Assembly (NCBI GenBank): GCA_030041435.1
Contig: JASHNW010000056.1
Location: 62,001 to 126,000 of the forward strand
Length of the DNA: 64,000 bases
Origin: Acidobacteriaceae bacterium
GTDB taxonomy: Bacteria > Acidobacteriota > Terriglobia > Terriglobales > Acidobacteriaceae
Direction of reading: 5' to 3'
Part shown: piece after piece, positions 53,137 to 62,813 of the stretch
Position numbering within the stretch: position 1 is the stretch's first letter
Layout: each line of letters starts with the position of its first letter
Translations under genes and position numbers: made by a program
Notes under the pieces: model-generated
Database searches by the model: none
The model's input: only the letters and a program-made list of their open reading frames with translations
Told to the model about the DNA's origin: nothing

Positions 53137-53511
53137 TCAGGGCAGAATGAGCAGGTAGACAGCCATCGCCACGCCGGCGGCAGCGAGGATTGACGCCAGC
53201 GAGACCGCTTGCCTGGAGATGCGTCCGGGCTGCCAGCTCCCGGTGCGAAGTTCTTTCGTCGTGCGGATGTGGTGCACCACCGCGGAGACGAGGACGATCA
53301 CGCCAAGGACCACCAGCGCGACTCCGGAATAGACCGAGGACCCCGTGTGCACGTGCGCGGGCCGCTGGGGGCCCTGGAACTCGCGCAGGAAGAGGCCGAA
53401 GCGGGCGAGGGCGAAGCCGACCCCCATCAGGCCAAGACCAGTGCGGATCCAGGCAAGAAAGGTGCGTTCGGAGGCAAAATACGTGCGTGGATCGTCCATT
53501 TCGCTCGCCAT
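53137..53511 (-). CDS. DUF202/YidH-family membrane protein
   Basis: 124 residues with three TM helices. The family motif ASERTFLAWIRTGLGLMG is clear. YidH proteins sit in the inner membrane; function unknown. It is divergent from the SnoaL-like gene with 69 bp between starts. Confidence 0.9.
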   Translation of the reverse strand: MASEMDDPRTYFASERTFLAWIRTGLGLMGVGFALARFGLFLREFQGPQRPAHVHTGSSVYSGVALVVLGVIVLVSAVVHHIRTTKELRTGSWQPGRISRQAVSLASILAAAGVAMAVYLLILP

Positions 53512-53580
53512 CCCGCGATTGTATGCGCAGAAAGATCGATTGATTTTCCGCGCAACTCGGCGTCAACTGGTGCGACAGCC

Positions 53581-54006
53581 ATGAACCTCATCCTGCTTCT
53601 GCTGTTCGCCCTGCAGAGCACTCCGCACGATCCCTTTGCCGCGCTGCGCCAGGAGTGGGCGCGCGATCTGCACGACAAGAAGATCGATGCGTCGGTGGCC
53701 CTGTACGCCAGCGATGCGGACTTCATCAGCGACGCCGGCCGGACGCACGGTACGACCGCCATCCGGCAGCTCTACACTGCCATCACGTCGACCTTTGACA
53801 GCGACCTCACGTTCCAGTCGCAAAGGGTGGAAGTGTCGGGCGATCTCGCCTTCGATTCAGGCACCTATACCGAAACGCTGGTGACCCGCGCAACCGGCCA
53901 GTCGAAGCACATGGCGGGCGACTACCTGACCGTGTATCGTCGCGGCCACAACGGCCGATGGCGCATCGTGGAGCTGGTGTGGACCGGTGGCGAAGTAAAG
54001 CCATGA
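53581..54006 (+). CDS. Secreted SnoaL/NTF2-like protein (DUF4440 type)
   Basis: 141 residues with a short signal peptide (ILLLLFALQS). A single NTF2-like cone fold is suggested by LRQEWARDLHDKKIDASVALY and the DYLTVYRRGHNGRWRIVELVW ending. Such proteins bind small ligands or act as isomerases; nothing specific can be said here. It ends just before a terminator shared with the cold-shock gene. Confidence 0.8.
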   Translation: MNLILLLLFALQSTPHDPFAALRQEWARDLHDKKIDASVALYASDADFISDAGRTHGTTAIRQLYTAITSTFDSDLTFQSQRVEVSGDLAFDSGTYTETLVTRATGQSKHMAGDYLTVYRRGHNGRWRIVELVWTGGEVKP

Positions 54007-54011
54007 ATGGC

Positions 54012-54034
54012 AAAAGGCGAGCCGAAGCTCGCCC
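54012..54034 (-). terminator. Intrinsic terminator of the cold-shock gene
   Basis: On the minus strand GGCGAGC and GCTCGCC form a 7-bp stem with a TTCG tetraloop and a following TTTT tract. It lies 33 bp past the csp stop. On the plus strand the same hairpin may serve the SnoaL-like gene. Confidence 0.85.
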
Positions 54035-54066
54035 TTGCTTGTTGACATCTGAGATTGGTTTGCGTC

Positions 54067-54276
54067 TTACAGAGGCTGAACGTCAGCTGCCTGCCAGCCC
54101 TTCGGCCCCTTAACGACGTTGAACTGCACGGCCTGACCTTCCTGCAGACTCTTGAAGCCATTCGCGGAAATGGCGGAGTAATGCACGAAGACATCTTCGC
54201 CGTTCTGGCGCGAGATGAAGCCGTAGCCCTTCGCGTCGTTAAACCACTTCACAGTACCTTGTTCCATTTGTTGCAT
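54067..54276 (-). CDS. cspA: Cold-shock domain protein
   Basis: 69-residue CSD protein. RNP1 (KGYGFISR) and RNP2 (DVFVHYSAI) are intact. It binds single-stranded RNA or DNA and acts as an RNA chaperone. The start may be ATG 54276 or ATG 54267; AGGAAA precedes both. A 175-bp space to the divergent CHB_HEX gene leaves room for a long cold-responsive leader, though none was seen. Confidence 0.96.
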   Translation of the reverse strand: MQQMEQGTVKWFNDAKGYGFISRQNGEDVFVHYSAISANGFKSLQEGQAVQFNVVKGPKGWQAADVQPL

Positions 54277-54451
54277 TTTCCTGACTGATTGAATTGCGCT
54301 GGAGTGAATCGGAGCGAAACTGGCAGATCCCTGCTTGGTTGGGCGAGGCGAAAAACTGCGCTTGCCCGGTTCGGTTCTAACGCTAATTTATTGTATCAGA
54401 TTCGCAAAAGGGGAGGAGACGCGTGCGCGACGCGGAACCGCCGGCGTGGGT

Positions 54452-55437
54452 TCAGCTCGATGGGGCAGCGAGCACCGTCCCGGCCGGAATCGTCGCCGTC
54501 AGCGCCGCGCCGGTTGCGATCTGCGCATCCGCCCCGCGCACCAGCAAAGCGGATATCCCGATCCCCGGGATGACCGTGAGCACCCGCGACCGCGTCACCT
54601 CCGGCTTACCCTCCAGAGCTTCCGCTCCGCGCAGGGGAATGTGCACGCCGTGCAGGTCCAGCGATTCGACACGGAATCCGATCTCACCCGGCAGCCCCCC
54701 AATCCGCGGATGATCGACCTGGATCACGCGGCCGCTCGCCGGCGTCCCTTTGGGCGCCACAACAATATCGCCAACCTTCAGGTTCTCGGCCAGGGCGAAC
54801 GAAATCCTGTCCCCAATCTGCGCGGTATGCGAGTCAATCGGCGACGACAAAAGCAATTGCACCGGCGTGTCCAGCCGCAGTTCGAGGCTGCCCTGGCCGA
54901 TCGGCAGAACCGGCAGCTCGGCCGACGCGGGAGCCGGCGACGGCGCCACCGGGAAAGTGTAGATCGCCTGCGCCACCAGACTCCGTGAGCAATTCGGCGC
55001 AATCGCGATCGCCTGCAGCGTTGCTGTGGCATCGATCGTGATGGGCCCCAGGTAACGCGCGGAAGCAGCCGTCGGCGTCCAGCCGTCCGTCGTGTAGTAG
55101 ATGATCGCGCCGCGCGTCGCATCGGTCAGCCGCACGCTGATCGCCGACGTGTATTTGCCGGATTTGATCGAGAACCGCGGCGCGTCAACGGGACCCCGCA
55201 GCACGGAGTGTACGAAGCGATGTCGTTCGCGTTCATGGCGGCCTGCATGGCCTGCTGATTGGCCATTTGCGCATCCTGCATCGCCTGTTGCGAAGCCTGT
55301 TGCGCCGCCTGCGTGGCCATCTGCGCCGCCTGCATCGCGGCGTCTGTGCCTGGGTCCTGGGCGCGAGCGGCCGTGGCAGCGAGGAACAACATGGCGAGCG
55401 CGGCGGAAACCCGGAGTTGGGTGCGGGAGCTGGACAT
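54452..55437 (-). pseudogene. Secreted CHB_HEX_C-domain protein, frameshifted
   Basis: ATG 55437 (GGGAGG 8 nt upstream) opens a signal peptide (VSAALAMLFLAATAARAQ) and a Met/Gln/Ala-rich repeat (AMQAAQMATQAAQQASQQAM). That frame runs out into Arg/Ser-rich sequence near 55190. The other frame continues as a coherent domain beginning DAPRFSIKSGKYTSA with TRGAIIYYTTDGWTPT, the CHB_HEX_C (chitobiase C-terminal) signature, and ends at 54452. The join needs a -1 shift near the CCCC run at 55193-55196. The C-terminal part (QLLLSSPIDSHTAQIGDRIS) resembles a beta-sandwich seen in related secreted proteins. A sequencing error or a real lesion is possible. Confidence 0.7.
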
Positions 55438-55513
55438 GGCGAAACCTCCCAACAGGCGGTAGGCGCACGTCTGCGCAGACAGGACCCAGGAGTATTCTGG
55501 AGATTCTTTTGCG

Positions 55514-56875
55514 ATGAACGATCCTTCTCTGGAACTGCTTGCCGGGGGGCTGGAACGGCTGCGGGAGAGTTTCGCCGCATTGCCGGATGCGCGGCTGGCG
55601 CCGCCGGGCATGGCCCGCGCCGCCGAAGCGCTGAACGAGGCAGCGCGGCGGATGGGCGACAACTTTCCTTATTTCCATCCCCTGTACGCGGGCCAAATGC
55701 TGAAGCCGCCGCATCCTGTGGCACAGGCGGCCTATGCCCTTGCCATGAGCCTGAATCCGAACAACCATGCACTGGATGGCGGCCGTGCCAGTTCGCGCAT
55801 GGAAGTGGAGGCGGTGCGGGAAATTGCCGGGATGTTTGGGTGGGCGGAGTTCCTGGGGCACCTGACCAGCGGCGGGACGTTTGCGAATCTGGAGGCGCTG
55901 TGGGTTGCGGGCCTGATGGCGCCGGGGAAGAAGATTGTGGCCTCGGAGCAGGCCCACTACACGCACAGCCGCATCAGCGCGGTGCTGCAGCTGCCGTTTG
56001 CCGTCGTAGGGACCGATGCGCGGGGGCGGATGGAGGTAAGCGCGCTGGAGTCGGCCCTGGCGGCTGGTGACGTGGGGACGGTCGTCGCGACGCTCGGCAC
56101 GACGGCGGTGGGGGCAGTCGATCCGCTTGAGGAGATTCTGAAACTGCGGTCGAGATACGATTTTCGCGTTCACGTGGATGCTGCGTACGGAGGGTATTTC
56201 CGGCTGGCAGGGAACCTGGGAGCCGAAGCGTCGCGAGCCTTTGCACGGATTGGCGAGGTGGACTCAATCGTTGTCGATCCCCACAAGCATGGCCTGCAGC
56301 CCTACGGATGCGGGTGCGTGCTGTTTCGCGACCCGGCGATGGGCCGCTGGTACAAGCACGATTCGCCGTACACCTACTTCACGTCGAGCGAGCTGCACCT
56401 GGGGGAGATTAGTCTGGAGTGCTCGCGGGCAGGGGCGTCCGCGGTGGCTCTCTGGACCACGCAGCGTGTGCTGCCGCTGGTGCCCGGCGGCGAATTTGCG
56501 CAGGGCCTGGAGCAGGGGCGCGCAGCAGCCCTGCAGCTGCATCGGATCATTGCGGAGGATGCGCGTTTTGTCGCCGGGCCGCGTCCGGATCTGGATATTG
56601 TGGTGTGGGCAGCGCGGGCCAGGACTCTTGCCGAATCGTCGCGGCGAGCGCAGCAGTTGTTCGACCATGCGGCGCAGGATGGACTGCATCTGGCGCTCGC
56701 GCACCTTCCGGCGCGGTTTTTTCCCGAGGCCGAATGGACTGATCCGGATTGGGCGGACGCGCGCGCGGGGAGCACGTTGACCTGCCTGCGCTCAGTCCTG
56801 ATGAAGCCGGAGCATCTGGCGTGGGTCGAGGAGATTGGTGACCGGATCAGGCGTGCAGCAGTGGATACTGATTAG
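55514..56875 (+). CDS. PLP-dependent group II decarboxylase-like enzyme
   Basis: 453 residues. The PLP lysine lies in VDPHKHGLQPYG and the cofactor Asp in VHVDAAYGG, matching aspartate/aromatic amino-acid decarboxylases of group II. TSGGTFANLEALW is the phosphate-binding turn. The substrate could be an aromatic or acidic amino acid; the sequence does not decide. It is divergent from the CHB_HEX gene by 76 bp and precedes the sugar genes by 49 bp. Confidence 0.88.
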   Translation: MNDPSLELLAGGLERLRESFAALPDARLAPPGMARAAEALNEAARRMGDNFPYFHPLYAGQMLKPPHPVAQAAYALAMSLNPNNHALDGGRASSRMEVEAVREIAGMFGWAEFLGHLTSGGTFANLEALWVAGLMAPGKKIVASEQAHYTHSRISAVLQLPFAVVGTDARGRMEVSALESALAAGDVGTVVATLGTTAVGAVDPLEEILKLRSRYDFRVHVDAAYGGYFRLAGNLGAEASRAFARIGEVDSIVVDPHKHGLQPYGCGCVLFRDPAMGRWYKHDSPYTYFTSSELHLGEISLECSRAGASAVALWTTQRVLPLVPGGEFAQGLEQGRAAALQLHRIIAEDARFVAGPRPDLDIVVWAARARTLAESSRRAQQLFDHAAQDGLHLALAHLPARFFPEAEWTDPDWADARAGSTLTCLRSVLMKPEHLAWVEEIGDRIRRAAVDTD

Positions 56876-56924
56876 AGAGACAGGGTCCACAGTCCACGGA
56901 ATAGGGTAGAGGAGAAGCAGGATA

Positions 56925-57872
56925 GTGCGGAATCGGGAGGCAGGTGTGGCTGGGCCGGAACTCGTGATGCAAACGGATACACTGCGGGTGGTGGTTCTGC
57001 CGGCGCTTGGCGGGAAAATCGCGTCCCTGCGGTGGCTGCCGGGGAATGTGGAGCTTCTCCAGGCGCCGCTGGCTCCGTATGCGCCGCGAACGATGGAAAT
57101 GGGGTTTGAGGAGAGCGACGCGAGCGGGATCGATGAGTGCCTGCCCTCAGTTGCGGCGTGCGCTGTGAAAACGCCGCGCGGCGTGGCGCGGGTGCCGGAT
57201 CACGGGGACTTCTGGCGGCTGGAATGGCAGGCCGAGCAAGCCGGCAGCGAGATTCGGATGGCGGCGACGGGGGTGAGCCTGCCGCTGCGCCTGGAGCGGA
57301 GGCTGCAGCTCGCGGGAGAGACGCTCTCCATCGCGTACCGCGTGAGGAATGTGGGCGACGCGGCGGTGGATTATGCGTGGTCGGCGCACCCGCTGTTTGC
57401 TGTCGAACGGGGAGATCGCGTTGTCCTGCCGCCATCGGTGGAGCAGGTGCGCGTAGAGGGTTCGGCGGGGCGGCTTGGCAAGAAAGGCGCAGAACACCCG
57501 TGGCCGCGATCGCAGGCGAACGGTGGCGCAGTGATCGACCTGAGTGTGGCGGGCAGAATCGAAGACGGAGTCGGCGACAAGCTTTTTGCGGCGAGCCCGG
57601 TGGAGGGATGGGCGGCGGTAGAGCGCCGGAATTTGGGCCTGACGGTCACGGTGCAGTTCGATCCAAAACAAGCGCCGTGGCTGGGATTATGGCTTTGTTA
57701 TGGCGGATGGCCGGAGGGCAACGCGCGTCGGCAGCAGTGCGTGGCGATCGAGCCGTGCACGGCCCCGGCCGATTCCCTGGAGCAGGCTGTGGCCGGCGGC
57801 TGGGCGCGGAGTCTTGCGCCGGGCCAATCCGACCAGTGGCGGATGCGGATCGCCGTGTCGCGTGTATCGTGA
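56925..57872 (+). CDS. Aldose 1-epimerase-like (galactose mutarotase-fold) protein
   Basis: 315 residues. The galactose mutarotase-like beta-sandwich is suggested by TLRVVVLPALGGKIASLRWL and by the conserved WSAHPLFAVERGDRVVLP, which contains the catalytic-type His. It would interconvert sugar anomers or act on a related sugar. galK starts 39 bp downstream, so a role in galactose use is likely. GTG 56925 is the start. Confidence 0.8.
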   Translation: MRNREAGVAGPELVMQTDTLRVVVLPALGGKIASLRWLPGNVELLQAPLAPYAPRTMEMGFEESDASGIDECLPSVAACAVKTPRGVARVPDHGDFWRLEWQAEQAGSEIRMAATGVSLPLRLERRLQLAGETLSIAYRVRNVGDAAVDYAWSAHPLFAVERGDRVVLPPSVEQVRVEGSAGRLGKKGAEHPWPRSQANGGAVIDLSVAGRIEDGVGDKLFAASPVEGWAAVERRNLGLTVTVQFDPKQAPWLGLWLCYGGWPEGNARRQQCVAIEPCTAPADSLEQAVAGGWARSLAPGQSDQWRMRIAVSRVS

Positions 57873-57911
57873 GTTCGGCAGGAGAGGCTATTGGGGGAAA
57901 GAGAGAGAAAC

Positions 57912-59072
57912 ATGCTCGATGTCAGCCTTGTGGGTGAGATTCACCACAAACAATTTGGGGGCGATCCAAAGTTCTTTCTGGCGCCGGGACGGGTGAACCT
58001 GATCGGCGAGCACACGGATTACGCCGGAGGATTTGTGATGCCGGCGGCGATCGACTTTGGAACCCTGGCGTCGGTGTCGGCGCGGCGGGACGGGCGGATC
58101 GAGATCTGGTCGGAGAATTTTGCCGAGGGTGTGACCTTCGGGCCCGGAGAGCTTCCCCGGACGAGGCAGAAGCACTGGTCGGATTATCCGCTGGGCGTGG
58201 TGTGGGCGCTGCGCGAGGCGGGCATCGAGGTGCCTCCTTTCAGCATGGCTCTGCAGGGAGATGTGCCACTGGGAGCGGGGCTGAGCTCATCGGCCTCCAT
58301 TGAAGTGGCGACGGCGCTTGCGCTGCTGAGCCTGACGAATGCCGCGATGCCGCGCGCCGAACTGGCGAAGCTGTGCCAGCGGGTGGAAAACCAGTACGTG
58401 GGCGCATCGAGCGGGATTATGGACCAGTTCATCGCGTGCAACGGGGCAGAGGATCACGCGCTGCTGCTGGATTGCCGGTCGCTGGAGTTCCGCCTGGCGC
58501 CGATTCCGAGCCATCTGAGCCTGGTGATCGCCAACACCATGGTGAAGCACTCCATTGCCGGGGGTGAATACGGGATCCGGCGAGGGGAGGTGGAGCAGGG
58601 AACGGCGATCCTGCGCAGCCACCGGCCGGAAATCGCGCTGCTCCGCGATGCGACGCCAGCAGACCTGGAAAAGTGGGGCCACGAGATGCCGGACAATGTG
58701 CTGCGCCGCTGCCGCCACGTAATTACCGAGAACCTGCGCACGGTTGCCGCGGCAGATGCGCTGGAAGCCGGCAATCTGAGGCGGTTGGGCGACTTAATGG
58801 CAGCCGCCCACGTGAGCTATCGCGATGACTTCGAGGCGAGCTGCGAGGAGGCGGATGCCATGGTGGAGGCAGCGCAGCGGTTACCGGGGCTGATCGGGGC
58901 GCGTCTTACCGGGGGAGGCTTCGGCGGCTGCACCGTGAATCTCGTTGAATTGGAGCGGGCAAGGGGATTTGCAGAGCGGCTGCACGACGACTACAAGGCA
59001 GCCACCGGCATCGACGCCGACATCTACCAGTGTCACGCGTCGTCGGCGGCCCGGGAGGTGGAAATCGTGTAG
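57912..59072 (+). CDS. galK: Galactokinase
   Basis: Phosphorylates galactose to galactose-1-phosphate. The signature APGRVNLIGEHTDYAGGFVMP, the ATP site PLGAGLSSSASIEVA and the C-terminal RLTGGGFGGCTVNLV are intact. 386 residues from ATG 57912; TTG 57891 is less likely. Together with the mutarotase-like gene just upstream it forms the start of a sugar operon; galT and galE are not seen here. Confidence 0.95.
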   Translation: MLDVSLVGEIHHKQFGGDPKFFLAPGRVNLIGEHTDYAGGFVMPAAIDFGTLASVSARRDGRIEIWSENFAEGVTFGPGELPRTRQKHWSDYPLGVVWALREAGIEVPPFSMALQGDVPLGAGLSSSASIEVATALALLSLTNAAMPRAELAKLCQRVENQYVGASSGIMDQFIACNGAEDHALLLDCRSLEFRLAPIPSHLSLVIANTMVKHSIAGGEYGIRRGEVEQGTAILRSHRPEIALLRDATPADLEKWGHEMPDNVLRRCRHVITENLRTVAAADALEAGNLRRLGDLMAAAHVSYRDDFEASCEEADAMVEAAQRLPGLIGARLTGGGFGGCTVNLVELERARGFAERLHDDYKAATGIDADIYQCHASSAAREVEIV

Positions 59073-59236
59073 CTGGAGGCTGCAACATGCACAGGCATTC
59101 CACCTACGGGTGATTTTGCCTCCGGAACGCCGATGTCAGAATCACAGAGGGGATGGGCCAGCCAACGTGTCACACTGATCAGGTTGTCTTATCCTGAAAG
59201 GCGGCGCCAGCACGGGCCGGAGATTACGATTCAGAG

Positions 59237-61018
59237 ATGCGCTTTATCAATCGTTCGCAGTACTTTTCCCCGGAAGAACTGAAAGAGGGCGGGATCGTCG
59301 CGTACTTCTCGATGGAGATCGCGGTCATCCCGGAGATTCCCACATACAGCGGCGGCCTTGGGGTGCTGGCCGGCGACACGCTGCGCGCCGCGGCGGACAT
59401 GGGGCTGCCCCTGGCAGCGGTCACGCTGGCGCACCGGAAGGGATATTTCCGGCAGCATCTGGATGCGAATGGAAATCAGACCGAGGAGCCCCAGCTCTGG
59501 AGTCCGGAAAAGACGCTGATGGCCGAAGAGCCGGTGGTCACGGTGACCGTCGAGGGCCGGCCGGTAGCCCTGCGCGCCTGGCGCTATGAGATGGAGGGCG
59601 TCACCGGGCATCGAATTCCCATATGTTTTCTCGATGCCGACCTGGAACAGAACGATCCGGCGGACCGCGCGCTAACGGATTATCTCTACGGCGGCGACAC
59701 GAATTACCGTCTGCGCCAGGAGGCGATCCTGGGCATCGGTGGGGCACGGATGCTGCGGGCGCTGGGGTACAAGCCTTCGGTGTATCACATGAACGAGGGG
59801 CACGCGGCGCTGCTGGCGATCCCGGTGCTGGAGCAGGAACTCCACGGAGCGGGTCTGCAGACGGCGACGGAGCGGAATCTGGAGGCGGTGCGGCGGCGCT
59901 GCGTCTTTACCACGCATACGCCGGTCCCGGCGGGGCACGACCGCTTCTCCGGCGAGCAGGCCTACCGCATTCTCGGCGCGGAGCGTGCGGGGGTGCTGGA
60001 GCGCTTCGGCTGCTTCCATGACGGGCTGCTGAACCTGACCTACGTGGCGCTGCGCTTCTCGCGGTTCGTGAACGGCGTGGCGATGCAACACGGCAAGGTC
60101 TCGCGGCAGATGTTTCCGGAATACACGATCGACGCGATTACGAACGGGGTACATGCGGGAACGTGGACGGCTTCAGCTGTGCAGGCCGTTTTCGACAAGC
60201 ACCTGCCGCGCTGGCGGCAGGACAATGTGACGCTGCGTTACGCCATCGATATTCCGGAGAATGAGATTGTCGAGGCGCACGCGGCTTCGAAGGCGGCGCT
60301 GCTGGCTGAGGTGAAGCGGGCTTCGGGCGTGGAGATGCGGCCGGAAGTATTCACGCTGGGCTTTGCGCGGCGGGCGGCGACCTACAAGCGCGCCGATCTG
60401 CTGTTTACCGATCCGGAGCGACTGCTGCGCATGGCAGAGCAGCAGGGCGGGATGCAGATTCTATACGCCGGTAAGGCGCATCCGGCGGATGAGCCGGGCA
60501 AGGCGAAGATCCGGCGGGTGATCGAACTGTCCCATGAGCTGAGCGAGAGCGCTCTGCAGATCGTATATCTCGAGAACTACGAGTGGAGACTGGGCGCGCT
60601 GCTGACCGGCGGCGTGGACCTGTGGCTCAACACGCCGCGGCGCCCCTATGAGGCTTCCGGCACCAGCGGCATGAAGGCCGCGCTGAATGGCGTGCCCAGC
60701 CTGAGCATCCTGGACGGCTGGTGGATCGAGGGATGGATCGAAGGCGTGACCGGATGGGCCATCGAGGACCACGACGATGAGCCCGGCGAGGCCAACTCGC
60801 TCTACGAGCATCTGGAGCAGACGATTCTGCCGCTGTACTACAGGGATCAGGGGCAGTGGCGGCGCATTATGCGCTCGACCATCGCGCTGAACGGATCGTT
60901 CTTCAACACCCAGCGCATGCTGGAGCAGTACGTCATCAACGCGTACTTTCCGGAGCGGCGCGTGGAGAAGGCCGGTGAGCCGGCGGAAGCGGAAGTGGAG
61001 AATACCGTAGCGCATTAG
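59237..61018 (+). CDS. glgP: Alpha-glucan (glycogen) phosphorylase, short form
   Basis: Releases glucose-1-phosphate from alpha-1,4-glucans. 593 residues, typical of the short phosphorylase subgroup. Visible motifs are FSMEIAVIPEIPTYSGGLGVLAG at the N-terminus, VYHMNEGHAAL, and the PLP lysine in EASGTSGMKAALNGV. The longer eukaryotic-type N-domain is missing, as expected. The stop codon abuts a palindromic element. Confidence 0.94.
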   Translation: MRFINRSQYFSPEELKEGGIVAYFSMEIAVIPEIPTYSGGLGVLAGDTLRAAADMGLPLAAVTLAHRKGYFRQHLDANGNQTEEPQLWSPEKTLMAEEPVVTVTVEGRPVALRAWRYEMEGVTGHRIPICFLDADLEQNDPADRALTDYLYGGDTNYRLRQEAILGIGGARMLRALGYKPSVYHMNEGHAALLAIPVLEQELHGAGLQTATERNLEAVRRRCVFTTHTPVPAGHDRFSGEQAYRILGAERAGVLERFGCFHDGLLNLTYVALRFSRFVNGVAMQHGKVSRQMFPEYTIDAITNGVHAGTWTASAVQAVFDKHLPRWRQDNVTLRYAIDIPENEIVEAHAASKAALLAEVKRASGVEMRPEVFTLGFARRAATYKRADLLFTDPERLLRMAEQQGGMQILYAGKAHPADEPGKAKIRRVIELSHELSESALQIVYLENYEWRLGALLTGGVDLWLNTPRRPYEASGTSGMKAALNGVPSLSILDGWWIEGWIEGVTGWAIEDHDDEPGEANSLYEHLEQTILPLYYRDQGQWRRIMRSTIALNGSFFNTQRMLEQYVINAYFPERRVEKAGEPAEAEVENTVAH

Positions 61019-61129
61019 AGCAGTTTCGGAATACACGTGGACTTCTTGAGGCTGGTACAGGGTGGCTTTTTCTTGATTAAAAAGCCACTTGAGCGTGTGC
61101 TTTCGGTCTGCACCAATTCCGAAACTGCT
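61019..61129. mobile_element. 111-bp palindromic element with 14-bp terminal inverted repeats (MITE-like)
   Basis: Perfect terminal inverted repeats AGCAGTTTCGGAAT (61019-61032) and ATTCCGAAACTGCT (61116-61129) enclose a central hairpin of two 10-bp arms (GTGGCTTTTT at 61062-61071, AAAAAGCCAC at 61079-61088) with a 7-nt loop. It has no gene. TA follows the right end at 61130. Its left end touches the glgP stop codon. It could be a nonautonomous element, or serve as a terminator. Confidence 0.7.
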
Positions 61130-61322
61130 ATAGACCGCTGCAGGGCAGCGGATCGGGGCTGCCTGGTCACTGCCGGCGGAGTATCGGTCCGGATGCGCGC
61201 GCGTCGGAAGGCGGGAACTGCGGTGCTATACTTGCGCAGCAATTCAGCATTTCTCTCGTCCGAACCGGCGTCACCGTGACCGCACTGGTTCAGCTCTGCT
61301 GAACGGGGTTGCGTCCAGAACT
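61130..61322. other. Spacer before the HAD-UbiA gene
   Basis: 193 bp without a gene. It contains an extended -10 promoter match TGCTATACT (61223-61231); no -35 is clear. Otherwise nothing was recognised. Confidence 0.5.
61223..61231 (+). promoter_or_regulatory. Extended -10 promoter element
   Basis: TGCTATACT: TGn plus TATACT, lying 92 bp before the HAD-UbiA ATG. No -35 match at 17 bp. Confidence 0.4.
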
Positions 61323-62798
61323 ATGGGAGAGATTTCTTTGAGCCAGACGTCCGTGCAGGAGTTGGCGCCGGAGGTGTCCGGGCGGCCGCTGTGCGTCGAT
61401 CTGGACGGGACGCTGGTCAAGAGCGACACCCTGCTGGACTCTCTGTTGGTGCTGGCGCGCACCCACCCCCTCGCGCTTCTGAGGCTTCCCCAGTGGTTGC
61501 TGCGCGGCAAAGCCGCCGTCAAGGCGGAGATCGGAGCGCGTGTTGCTCTGGACGTACGGCACCTGCCGTATAACCGCGCGCTGTTGGAGTATCTGGAGGC
61601 TGCCCGGGGAGAAGGCCGCAGGCTGTATCTGGCCACGGGCGCGGACCGGACGCTGGCCGCGCAGATCGCCGACCACCTGGGAATTTTCGATGGCGTGCTG
61701 GCCAGCGACGGCGCGACCAACCTGACCGGGGGCAACAAGCTGGACGGCCTGCGGCAGAGCTTCGGCGACGAGGGATACGACTACGTCGGCAATGCCGTGT
61801 CTGATCTGCCCCTGCTCACCCACGCGCACAGGGCGATGATTGCAAATCCCGCCCCTGGCCTGCAGCTGCGCCTGCGGTCGCGGGGCATCGCAGTCGAGCG
61901 CGTCTTCAAAGAGCGCCCGCCGGCGGCGAAGGCCGTGCTGAAGGCGCTGCGGCCTCATCAGTGGGCGAAGAATGTGCTGATCTTCCTGCCCCTGTTGCTG
62001 GCGCACACCCTGCGTCCGCCACTGGTGGTGGCTGCGCTCGTCGCCTTCGCGAGCTTCAGCCTGTCCGCCTCGGCCACGTACATCGTGAACGATCTGCTGG
62101 ACATCGAGGCGGACCGGCGGCATCCGAGAAAGCGCAGGCGGCCGTTCGCCGCGGGCGATTTGAGTGTTTTCACAGGCGTAGCCATCAGTGTTGCTTTTCT
62201 TGCCTGCGCGGTGATTATGGCCGTTGCGCTGCTGCCTGCGGAGTTTCTCGACTGGCTGGTGATTTATCTTGTTACGACTCTGTCGTATTCGCTGTATCTG
62301 AAGCGCGTCGTTCTGCTGGACGTGATTTTGCTGTCCGGCCTCTATGTGCTGCGGATGCTGGCCGGCGCGGCCGCGACGAAGGTCCCCATCTCCCCATGGC
62401 TGGCGGCATTTTCGCTGTTTCTGTTTTTGAGCCTTGCGGTGGTCAAGCGCTTCAGCGAACTGCAGAACACGCGGGCGCGCGGGCAGAAGGTGACCAACGG
62501 GCGCGGCTATCTGCTGGCCGACATCGAACAGATGAGGAGTTTTGGGACGGCCAGCGCCTACGCGGCAGTGGTGGTGTTTTCGTTCTACATCGGTGGACAC
62601 GACGTGACCGCGCTCTACCGGCATCCGGTGCGGCTGTGGCTGATTACGCCGCTGATGATCCTGTGGCTGAGCCGGGTGTGGCTGCTGGCGTCGCGCGGCG
62701 AGCTGGACGAGGACCCGGTGATTTTTGCCGTCACGGACCGCATCAGTTGGCTGATCGGCCTGGCGGTTGTGGCAATTGCGGCAATGGCGGCGCTTTAG
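61323..62798 (+). CDS. HAD-like phosphatase fused to UbiA-family prenyltransferase
   Basis: 491 residues. The N-terminal ~200 is a HAD domain with DLDGTLVKSDT and LYLATGADRT; the C-terminal part is a polytopic UbiA enzyme with NDLLDIEADRRHPRK (the NDxxDxxxD site) and DVILLSGLYVLRMLAG. The close homolog class is decaprenyl-phosphate 5-phosphoribosyltransferase, whose product is dephosphorylated before DprE1 acts. The fused HAD domain would provide that phosphatase. ATG 61323 is used; TTG 61338 has a better GGGAGAG. Confidence 0.9.
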   Translation: MGEISLSQTSVQELAPEVSGRPLCVDLDGTLVKSDTLLDSLLVLARTHPLALLRLPQWLLRGKAAVKAEIGARVALDVRHLPYNRALLEYLEAARGEGRRLYLATGADRTLAAQIADHLGIFDGVLASDGATNLTGGNKLDGLRQSFGDEGYDYVGNAVSDLPLLTHAHRAMIANPAPGLQLRLRSRGIAVERVFKERPPAAKAVLKALRPHQWAKNVLIFLPLLLAHTLRPPLVVAALVAFASFSLSASATYIVNDLLDIEADRRHPRKRRRPFAAGDLSVFTGVAISVAFLACAVIMAVALLPAEFLDWLVIYLVTTLSYSLYLKRVVLLDVILLSGLYVLRMLAGAAATKVPISPWLAAFSLFLFLSLAVVKRFSELQNTRARGQKVTNGRGYLLADIEQMRSFGTASAYAAVVVFSFYIGGHDVTALYRHPVRLWLITPLMILWLSRVWLLASRGELDEDPVIFAVTDRISWLIGLAVVAIAAMAAL

Positions 62799-62813
62799 GG
62801 ACGGGGAACACAC

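Noticed and set aside
61037-61279. 80-codon plus-strand frame after glgP
   Set aside because: It is largely inside the palindromic element, has no ribosome binding site and no domain.
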